From NCBI RefSeq assembly GCF_037975245.1, contig NC_092577.1:6045001-6109000 (forward strand): a stretch of 64,000 nt of DNA. Reading direction: 5' to 3'. The notes below the pieces were generated by a model. It had not been told where the DNA came from and did not search any database. It saw only the letters and a program-made list of their open reading frames with translations. Both the position numbers and the translations under genes were made by a program. Positions 54,240-64,000 of the stretch are shown here, one piece after another. The DNA comes from Apostichopus japonicus (lineage: Eukaryota; Echinodermata; Holothuroidea; Aspidochirotida; Stichopodidae). How positions within the stretch are numbered: position 1 is the first letter of the stretch; every line of letters starts with the position of its first letter.

Positions 54240-57200
54240 GCCCCAAAAACTTTCGGGAAGTCAGGAAGGTAAAATTACGTACGAACTTCACCACCTGATA
54301 AGAACTGGCGTTATGCTATAGTTTAAAGTATATCCCGGTATAAAACCAAAGTGGTCCTCTCGAAAAATTAAATCCTCCTTCATAAGGAATCATTTTCTCA
54401 GCCCTCGAAAAAATGTATAGGTCTCTGAAAACTATTGATCCTGAATCCAATGTACATCACTTTGGATTACAAAATCATTGCGAAATAATCACAAGGTAAA
54501 ATCCTGTGATACTGATCCAACGAGAATAATATTAAACACACATTTCCATGAATGTAGAGTACGATTAGAAGGTTACAGTGTCTTTTAATTGATGCCTTTT
54601 TATTTTTAAATTTCTAAATAGTTACACATCACCATAAGTCCCCGTACGTTCAATTGCCTATGTTGGATCGTATGCAGGAGCAACAAGCCCATTCAAGCTA
54701 TACATATGCAATACTGTATGACTAACAGAATATTTGTGCCTGGAATGTTTCACTAAGCTAAAGCCACCTGCGGTTTTCTTATCATTCAAAATGGATTTTA
54801 CTCGCATTGTTATGCTAATCTCACCGGATGTTTCCTCGCATGTCGAAGATATTCCTGAATCACGTGTATTGTAAAGCAAAATACACACTAATGATATAAT
54901 CCACTTTCACTCTGTCGGGAAAAATTGGATTATTGCTCAATGCCGGTCTTGTTTTAAACCGGTACTCCAGGTTTTACAACTGAAAATGAAAGCTAATTAC
55001 CGGCAATAAAATTGGATTTTGATTACAAGTCCGACCAATAATTCGGTTAAATATTTGAAGTTTAGCATTGTCAATGAAGATTTTTTTTTGAGAGATAATG
55101 CAGGTTTATCGTTCAAAATGATGGATTAAGGACCGATCGACCTAGAATTTTTTTAATTTATATATGCCAAATATCCATAACGAGCAATATCTTGATCGTC
55201 GTCCTGTTTTTTTAATTCTGTACATAAAAACACAAGTTTATTCTTTTACTCCTAGCATAACTATATCATTTAAACTAATGTACTAGACAGTCAGCCCTGT
55301 AAATGTATAATTGTATTCACAACCTATATACCACACCAAATCGGTTATAAAAACGAGCCCAACCCCCACCCCCTCCTTTGCGATGAATGGAAAAAGCTTT
55401 AACGGTGGTAAGCTGTGTATTACACTGGTTCCACCTTTGTTTCTCTTGATGTTTAAAATCTATATCATTATGTTCTTGGAGTATTCATTTTTGTGAACAT
55501 CAACAACTAACGAACGTCAGGGCGGCCCTTCCAATCACAAATAAACATGGATGATCTAAATAATACTACAACGTATGTCTATCATGACCGTACTCCACAG
55601 TCTTCATCTTACGATACCTTTGTTATAAGCAGAAGAAAGTTGTGCCCTTCCCCAGTGAGTCGCAAACTTTATTGTTTTTAGAGGGCGCTCGTACGCTTTA
55701 TTCAAAGAGTAATGATAACTATGAGGCGATCAAGACTTACATTGTTAAGGCCAGTACAGAGATATGGTTCAATTTGAATGCAACATTTTTTTAAGTGCAT
55801 TTTTAGATTGGATGGACCTCTTTCGTTCTAGGCTAAGTAGATTATTCTTTGTTTATTTAAAACAAATACTTAGATTGATTTAGATAAATCGGTTATTTGC
55901 TTCAGGAATACCGCAGTCAAGTTGTTCGCTGAAATTGTAAGGAGCTCAAACTAACAGTAAATTAAAGTTTGGGTGTTTGTAGTTTATCTTTAGTTCTTCA
56001 AAGGATTAATTAGATAGACAAATATCTGGGTGACGACAGGTTGCAAGCTTTATTAACTTAATTGATAACTCTCATTAACCGACTTAAAAACAAGATACCT
56101 TAATTTGATTACTTGCAATCTAATTTTGAATATACTCTGACGATTTTGGTAACATTCTTTCTAAGTCGTAATACGGCTGCTTCATGGTTTACAAAGAGAG
56201 GAACAATTTCTTTTAATCACAGTTGTGTAAAGTAACGTTTTCTTAAGAGTAAGTTCAGGTAAATTATGATATCAGTACACGATGTAATAAAACATGCAGA
56301 TAGAAGGCTTGTAAACGAAGAAGTAAAAATTTACACTAAATTTGATTCAGATAACATAAATGTATTTTATCCTGTATTATTAGTTCAAACAGTTTCTTAT
56401 CAGCAGGTGTACGGCCACAGCCACACGGTTATATTGGTTGATATTATAATTATAGGAGTTAACGTTACATGGCTTGGCTAGGGAGACGAAAAAAATGTTT
56501 CAAATAAACACAAAAGTACAATGTAAAGCGTTGTTAAACGTTAAATTATTTTCACCCATAACCAAACCAAACATGATCAGGTTAAACATCTCTCCGGTCA
56601 CAGAAGCATTTAACACACATGCCGTTCCTGCCTCACCCTCGAAATGGATCAACTAACTGCTTGCGTTAAATTTCTTCTTGTTAAACAATGTTTCCCGCCA
56701 ACTCCCAAAAGAGCGGTAAAATATACTTTTCATATACGTTGGCATTATTTTATTTTTGTTTATAGTAAGATATTGAACCGAATGTAGCCCACTACTACAG
56801 GTAAATAATGGAACTTAACCACACCAATACATCTATCCCTCCTCCCTCCATTCCCCTACCCTCCACTTCAATCTCCACGTGAAATATATATGGTGCTGCA
56901 TACCGTACACATCAACAGTTGATCATGACGTCATATATGCTAATGATTCAAAATTCCCAACCGCCATCCACTTCCCAGCGAACCAACTTAATTTCACTTA
57001 TGTTAAACTTGAACTTAAGTGCGTGTTATACATTTACGTGTTTATTATCAGTAGGTGATCTTATTAAACACTGACGAAAAATAAGATCGGCCAGTTTTCC
57101 AGTCAAATGTTCTCGTTATTCAACCAAATACTCCTTATCGTCATGCAAATAGAGAGAGACCTTCGTTTTGTCAATCTTGAACTTTTATGTGTGTTCTGTT

Positions 57201-59030
57201 GTATTTGTTTATTAATTTAATGATTATTATCAGTACGTTGACTGATTCAACACATACAATATTAACTATAGGAAAAATGATTACCCTATCATTGAACTTT
57301 GTATCAATCTGATACTATCGCTTGCTTAGGATGAATTGCCACAATCTGTCAGCTGGCGGTATACCATGAACTGCGCTGTTAGCGAAAATATATATCATGC
57401 ACTGTAGACCACAAAATTACACCATGAAGGATAAAATAAGCCATTTACTCAGTCATTAATATGAAACGATACAGAATCATACATTAAGTTCTGCCTTTGA
57501 ATTACAGATAAAAACAAGTCTTTGGAGCAGCTAGCCAGTTCTAAACATATTCCAGTTTGGTTTGACTTACATCAAATGATATTTGAACTTACGTAACTAT
57601 AGGCCAGAATCATACCTAGTTTATACATATTATCTACCGGTTTCACTACATTTCTGTCGAAGGTCATCTAAGGTCAGGCGGGACAAACACTTGTTTCTAG
57701 AAAAGTTTGGGATGAACGTGAAGAGAAAGTTTCAATTTAAAGCACACAGAGCGATAGCGACACTTTTATCAGAGAAAAATTTCTTTATCTCAACCGCAAC
57801 TATAACAGCCTTACCTGTTTTGAGAGTTACTGTATAACAATAACCTTCTATGTGATATTGATGCAGGACAGACAAGCTAGTACATAGACTACATGTTACA
57901 CAGAGATAACACTGCTGACAATATTTTTCTGATTAGTTTCTTTTATTGCTTCTATTGATATTACAATATTAATACATAACTGTAATTTTGTTATAAGATT
58001 CTACGATATGAACTAATGATAAAGGAACAGATAAATGGGATGAATGAGTTGTAATTGTATCACAATGAGAAACCAGGATCGCCTCAAAGAGACAAGTGTC
58101 AATTACAAAATAAAGGAATAATTATTACCTTGGAAATATTTAATATCACAAACAGATACTGCAACGTAATGATTTCTTATATGTTAATCTGTGTTTGTAT
58201 AGTTATGTAAATATTTTCAGTTTTGCGTGACAGGGCTTGGGTTATATTGGTAACCTTTATGACTTTTATGACCTTTATGACCTTTTATGACTTCATAATA
58301 TCCAATTGGGTTAAAGCAAATACGACAGAAACTAAATAACAATGAAGAGATCATGAATATTCATTAATCATCAACCAGTACCATTAATAAAAAGAAGCAA
58401 AATAACGATAAAAGAATAATAAAAGATATGTATGGAGAGCCGATCATTGCATTTAAGAGTAATGTTAAATATACAGGACATTATATTCATTACTATCATG
58501 TTTAAAATCTCACTATTATACGTCAAAGTCACGTGTTCCTATTGTCTTCAAAGAAACATCATCATAGATAATAATAATGGAACACAGAATTGGATTAAAA
58601 AAACAATAAATGTCATGGTTATTTAGTAATGTCTAAGACAATGGTTTAGTATGATTTTGAGTAACACAATCAGTGGTTGAACGGTAGACAGCCAGTCATT
58701 GTCATTATGATAACATTTAACAATATTCTTATAATATACACTGTATTACGCGCGAGTAATATCAAAGATTAATTCATAATATAAAATAGGAGGAACGAAG
58801 GAAAGCAACTAAATCTTGAAAGAAAGTAAATTTATACTAAACGGCTGAAGTAGAATGAAATCTAACAATTAATGACTATATATAACAATAATTAAAGCAA
58901 GTATTAGATGTAGTCTTAGAATTGTTAAAAATCGAAGGAAAATATTTGAATATAAAGATATCAAGAATATCTGATAAATAAAACCAGTAGAATAATTTAT
59001 AAGGCGCAATAAAATAACAATTAAGTTGTC
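54240..59030. other. Gene-less stretch
   Basis: No gene could be supported over about 4.8 kb. One short TTTATGACC microsatellite-like run lies at about 58255-58290. Short ORFs (for example 56266-56481) show no motifs. Confidence 0.4.
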
Positions 59031-59032
59031 CT

Positions 59033-59418
59033 AAAATGCATTTAAGATGAAAATAAAAGTTGGGCCCTGCCAGCCCAAAACCCCAAAATGGGCCCGGAAT
59101 TATTGGGGTCCAGATGGCATACATGTAGCAGCTATTAACCAACAATTGATGACCAAGTTTGGCTACAACCCGATTTACGGTGCGGTGTTGTTGCTATGGA
59201 GAGAAAATATGGGCTCAGATGGTGCCAAAATATAGGGACCCAAAAATTCGGGCCCAAAGAAGTTGCCCAAAAATGCATTTTAGTTGAAAATAAAATTTGG
59301 ACCCACCAGCTCAAAAATTGGTCCGTAATTTTGGAGGGCGCAGATATTAACCAGCAACTGTATACATAATTCGGCTGCAATCCGACTACGGGTTGCGGAG
59401 TTATTGCAATGTAAAACG
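59033..59418. repeat. Tandem duplication of about 235 bp
   Basis: AAAATGCATTTAAGATGAAA ... GGGCCC ... ATTAACCAACAATTG ... GGCTACAACCCGA recurs from 59269 with divergence. GGGCCC motifs are frequent in the first copy. Confidence 0.7.
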
Positions 59419-59419
59419 T

Positions 59420-61225
59420 TTTACATTTGACACCATAACCTTATTAATATTCATAAGGTCAGCGCTACAAAAATTGGGCACACCTTCTTACTATAATACA
59501 TCTACATAACAAGTATGACAAATATGCATCACTCCGTTGCAAGTGTCACAGACTCATACATACACGCACACGCCATCACTCTCGCATATATTCCTTTTGC
59601 CTTCGATAAGGAATCAAAACGTGTATGCACTCAACTAAACATTTTGCTGTCAGTGTGCAACTAAGTCATTTATTAAGTCAAATGTAAATTTTCCTCTACA
59701 CTATTTAGGATTATCGACGTTACAGGCTCTTCTGAGTCAAATTATAACGAACACTTCAACAAAATATAGCAAAATTAAAAGTACTCAGTCAATAAATAAC
59801 AATAAGATATCCATTAAAAGCTCTAACAATAATGGGGACCTGTCTACCTCATTAATTTCTTCCTATATCGACGTTATAACATCATACCTGGATAGATTGA
59901 ACTTATTGCGCATGATCAAAGCATCCTTAACTTGATTGTTACTTACGAAGAGTAAGTGTTAACACTAAATGTAATCTTTTATCTGTTTGTTTGTCGGTGA
60001 ACTATTTTGAGCGTTCATGCCATTTTCTTCGTACGCTGATTAAATCAGTTAATACATGAAATAGGATATGACGTAAAATTGATAATAATAAACTTTTTTT
60101 TTTAAATGATGATTTTGAAACGGACAGATCATAAATGAAATCAATTATAAAGCGAAGCTTAAAATAATAATTAGATAAATAAAGTGATAAATATTGACTG
60201 ATACGTAATATACTGAATATACATTTGTTATTTGAAATCATATAATATGACGTAACAATGACTTCATCTTATTGTATTCGTGTTAAGATTGATAATACAT
60301 AGGAACAGAAAGAAATGAGGAAATGATGACTTAGAACAAACATTAAAAGGAAGAACGAAGAAAACTTGTAATCATGCACTCCTAGTTACCGAGTTTATGT
60401 GGAAACAATTTGTACAGATTTACCCAAAGTATTCCAAACATGTCTGCTTAAAAATAGTTTAAGGTATTGAAATTTAGGAGTTTAATTAATGTTCTGAGTA
60501 GTAAAGCCTTTGACGTGCTGAGGGGGTGAGGGGGTGGGGTGTAGGGAGATAGAGGACTGTATTTGGGATGAATCATACAAACAATTGGACCACTAAAGGA
60601 TGTTATACCCTGCACACGAGGAGTGCATGGAGGCTGAGAGCAGGTCATCAGCAATACCTGACCAGGGACACACGAGTAGGTGAACCAAACATTTCTTTCA
60701 TTTAACCATGTAACGAAGACTTTGTTACATATTAGGGGGGGGGGGGGGTGGGAAATCAAATTATAAAAAAAAAATACTGCACATTACCGTTTAATTCCAT
60801 CTCTACGAATTAGCGTTCTGGTGGTGGTGCAAATGACTACTATACCATCTACTTGGTCACCAATGAGGTGGGTACGTCATCTCACCCCTCCAACACCCCA
60901 CGCCCATCCCCGCCCCTCCAAATACACACAAATAGTAAGATAGGGTTTGTTCCCTCTTTCTTCCCTCTCTCAATAGTTGACTTCCAAGAGATAAATAGTC
61001 TCCTATACTGATGACGTAGTGGGTGATGGCTGACGTCATTAGAATATTGATTGACTATTAGTAATTTGATTTTGGCCAGATGAACATGCATTTTGCTTTG
61101 AGCTGTAATATAAAGATAACATGATATATATGTTAGTTAATTTTGTTATCTTAATAAATGGATCGAGCAAAACACTTATTAGAAGAACAATGGAACAACG
61201 GAAATAGTGCCGCAAGTAATCAAAC
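59420..61225. other. Gene-less stretch
   Basis: No supported gene. G-rich runs lie near 60515-60545 and 60735, and TGACGTCA at 61031. Confidence 0.4.
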
Positions 61226-61228
61226 TTA

Positions 61229-61391
61229 CCAGCTAAATAAAACACCCGACACGTGATACAAGTAATTAAACCAACCAGCTAAAGAAAACACCGCCACACG
61301 TGATAAAAGTAATTAACCAACCAGCCAAACAAAACACTGCGACACGTGATACAAGTAATTAAACCAACCAGCTAAATAAAACACCCCGACG
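61229..61391. repeat. 46-bp minisatellite with CACGTG
   Basis: About 3.5 units of ACCAGCTAAATAAAACACC then GACACGTGATACAAGTAATT and AAACCA. All three complete units contain CACGTG. Confidence 0.85.
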
Positions 61392-62094
61392 TTGTAATCT
61401 TTGGTCACATAATCAATGGTGGCGCCCTCTACAATACAGGTCTTTGTTGTCCTCGTAGGTAGGTCTACACAAGGAATGTGTTTGCTCTGCAAGTATACTA
61501 TCCTAACTATTGATATTTTGCATAGGAAATTATTTGTTAAGAAGACTTTGTAGAAAACGAAGTGGAACAAGATAATGCCGCTTTAACTTGTGTTTATTGT
61601 GAACTAGCTGACCCCGACATCCTTGTTGTTTGTTAATCCCTTAATCTGTATTTCATATTTCCTCATCCCGATCCCACCCCATTCAATTATAAATTCCATT
61701 TTACGTCCCTAGCTAGGTCACAGATGCCAAACAGCTGACGAGTCATGACCTTGCTCAGATTTAACTCTTTTCTTTTCCACAGAATATGCTGTGTGTGTCG
61801 TCAATGGAATGACGTCACCATATCACACATAGTCGTTTCCTTATTTAACTTCATAAGTTAACTGACAGTTTTTGTCTGTTAGTATTAAAGGAAGGCTCAC
61901 GATAATCTCTCATTTTTATCCGTTAATATCCATAATATAATGAGGAAGGGTTGAATGATACTAATCGTTATCATAACCGTTTTAGTGATAACACAGATGT
62001 TAGCAGATAAATAAATGTATATCTGTTTCAAGTTATGACCTTCTTACGTCCAAGCAGCGGAAAGGAAGGTTGTGTATCCACCATTATTACAATA

Positions 62095-62217
62095 ATGAAC
62101 ACATACTTTGTATTCATTTTGTATGGACTTACAGTTACTTGCGCCTTGCCGAGTACAACAGGTGTCTCACATTACTCCTCTCATCTAATCCCTAAACAAG
62201 AGGAAAAATATAAGTAA
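62095..62217 (+). CDS. Possible 40-residue secreted peptide ORF
   Basis: MNTYFVFILYGLTVTCALPS followed by TTGVSHYSSHLIPKQEEKYK and a stop; an upstream in-frame ATG adds 20 residues. The hydrophobic core with a small-residue cleavage site (TCA-LPS) looks like a signal peptide. There is no family match and no clear splice partner, so it may be a chance ORF. Confidence 0.25.
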   Translation: MNTYFVFILYGLTVTCALPSTTGVSHYSSHLIPKQEEKYK

Positions 62218-62726
62218 TTAATATGTATAAGATAATACAGAAACAAAGACAATGCAGTATAGTTAAATGTTGTAAATATTCATCATTTGCATCCATATAA
62301 GAAGTGTTATCTCAAAGATAATCGATTAAACGAAATTAATTTTTACTTCTTTTTAAATGTATTGACCTTTTTTCCAGTATATGTTTTTAGCAATCATTGC
62401 AGGGGATTTCACACTAGTATATCTTGTGCATTTTTTAGTATTGAACATGATGTGCAACTGGAGGCTAAAACCATGAAACCTTGGTCACTAATACCATGGA
62501 CTTTGAAAGACTAGTTTGTGGAGGTTGGATTTTTATTAAAGCTCAATTGTATACTTGAAATTTTAAAAGTACATATCAAAAATAGCAAAACTGAATAGTA
62601 TATGTGAATTATATATGTCATATCACTATGACTGAACCAATATAACCCAATGCACTATCACATTGGTACCATACAGTGAAATGTTCCGTCCTGTTCTTAA
62701 ACTGAAGCGATTCACACAGAGATCAT

Positions 62727-62971
62727 TGTAACTACTGTCAATCTTACAGTTTTAAACCAGAGTAAAAACTGGGTGGTGCTGTAAATTGGTAGCATGTGCT
62801 ATTAGGATTTCAGTAAGAACTAAGGATATATTTAATTTCCAACAAATAAACTGGAGTTGTTGGGATTACACTTATCCTGAGTTCTTACTATAATCCTAAT
62901 AACACATGCTACCGATTTAAAGCACGATCCAGTCGTTACTGCGGTACAAATTAGTTACAGTAGTTACTGTG
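62727..62971. repeat. Long imperfect inverted repeat (arms of about 92-95 bp)
   Basis: GGTAGCATGTGCTATTAGGA (left) pairs with TCCTAATAACACATGCTACC (right). The pairing extends outward through CTGGGTGGTGCT / AGCACGATCCAG and, more loosely, GTAACTACTGT / ACAGTAGTTAC. The loop is about 58 bp. It could be a fold-back transposon, a hairpin RNA source or a cruciform. Confidence 0.75.
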
Positions 62972-62979
62972 AAACACTG

Positions 62980-63886
62980 GTCTCGTCAACCGGAGTCTCC
63001 ATTTTCATGTCCGACAATTCCTTCTAACTTTGATAAAATCGTTACATAGTTATATTCACGTCACTTAGTCTTAAATCGTTTTGAAGGTAAACTGAGTTTG
63101 CTCTATTAATGCGGTTGATAAATGTTCAGCTGTTTGAAACCCATTCGATCCAATGTTTTGTATGAATGTGAAATGAACATACTAGCTCAGATATATTGTG
63201 ATGGTGTAACTTGTGCTATCATGACTTTAATTATTAATACATATTATGTTGTCAAAGGCAATGTCGTCTTGTTTCTTTCTGTGTATTTCCTAGCGTTACC
63301 TTGTTCTCCACAATTATAATTTATCAAGGATTATAGTCATTCAGATTTGAGGTCGATGGTAATTTATAAACCAGTCAAGATAACTCGGTTCAGTGCCTTC
63401 GGTTAGAGATGGAGAGATGGGGTGGGTGTAGGGCAGGGGTAAGACTCAGACCACTGTTCAGTTGTACACACAGTGCTGCATGTTCTCACGGTATAGAAGC
63501 ACGCTTTAAAGCCCTGGTCAGAGGCATGTCTATATAGGAAGTCGTAAATCCCCCAAAATGTATCTATTAAATTGTTCATGAACCCCCGGAAACCCAATGC
63601 GAAAATAAATATACAATTATTCTGATTAAGGATCACTGTTCTGTAATGATATTCACAATCATAATACACTCACATCCCCTTCCCGCAGCATCCGGGCATC
63701 TGTGGTTACCATAGTGCCAATATCTGGAAACCTGTTAGTTTGCATGTAATATGCCTATAGTAACAGTTAGCCTTGAGCTCGACTTCGTCTAGCTCGATTT
63801 ATATTTGACAGAGAAATTGGTGAAACTGAATGAAAGACCACGATTTTTCGTTGTTTTTAGTCAAGAGAACCGATTACTAATATTCA
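62980..63886. other. Gene-less stretch
   Basis: No supported feature. Confidence 0.4.
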
Positions 63887-64000
63887 CAAGGGCGTAGGAA
63901 CCGCGGGGGCTGGGGGCGCCAGCCCCCCCCAGTGCAAAATGTGGAGGGGCGGAAGTATCATTCCGCCCCCCGCTTCGCAAGTCAGAAAACCCCTTTTTCA
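63887..64000. mobile_element. hAT element start, cut by the window edge
   Basis: CAAGGGCGTAGGAACCGCGG then GGGGCTGGGGGCGCCAGCC is the left end of the local CAAGGGCG hAT type. The right end lies outside the window. Confidence 0.55.

Noticed and set aside
1-64000. CRISPR arrays, prokaryotic operons or phage systems
   Set aside because: Introns, LTR and hAT elements and NLR genes show eukaryotic DNA, and the tandem arrays have no spacer structure.

Overview
The window is metazoan nuclear DNA: AT-rich, intron-containing and crowded with transposons. Two genes on the minus strand encode NACHT-type NLR (NOD-like receptor) proteins with a helical and leucine-rich tail of the kind that is strongly expanded in echinoderms. 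The style of the NLR exons, the CAGGGGCGTAGCC-type hAT repeats and the Ty3/Gypsy element fit an invertebrate deuterostome, most likely a sea cucumber. That assignment is inference from memory of family style, not a database match.

Layout. 0-2 kb: NACHT exon of NLR gene 1 (minus), open to the left of the window. 2.5-8.2 kb: two TTAA-flanked DNA transposons of Kolobok type, each with a broken THAP domain; the second also carries a convergent P2X7-ballast-like gene. 8.4-14.1 kb: hAT elements with exact or near-exact 8-bp target duplications, one nested in another. 15.4-26.0 kb: a degenerate host-like gene split by a complete 9,240-bp Ty3/Gypsy retrotransposon whose two 742-bp LTRs look identical, with long open gag and pol frames. 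26.0-29.0 kb: a tandem duplication broken by a hAT insertion, a minisatellite and a second copy of that hAT family. 29.4-35.3 kb: a 49-bp minisatellite with a 147-bp higher-order period and a CACGTG in almost every unit, a diverged duplication, and a 31-bp minisatellite. 37.4-43.2 kb: NLR gene 2 on the minus strand, whose exon chain can be followed by matched splice sites and phases. 43.3-46.5 kb: a decayed non-LTR retrotransposon (minus) split by a repeat with perfect AGGTCA direct repeats. 46.5-64 kb: mostly non-coding DNA with several tandem and inverted repeats, two signal-peptide-like small ORFs, and the start of another hAT element at the right edge.

How it works together. The host genes supported here are the NLR paralogues, which are predicted cytosolic innate sensors. 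Both use one large NACHT exon entered in phase 1 and left in phase 0. Nearly everything else is mobile or tandemly repeated DNA inside or between these genes. No rRNA, complete tRNA gene, CRISPR array or bacterial-type operon was seen.
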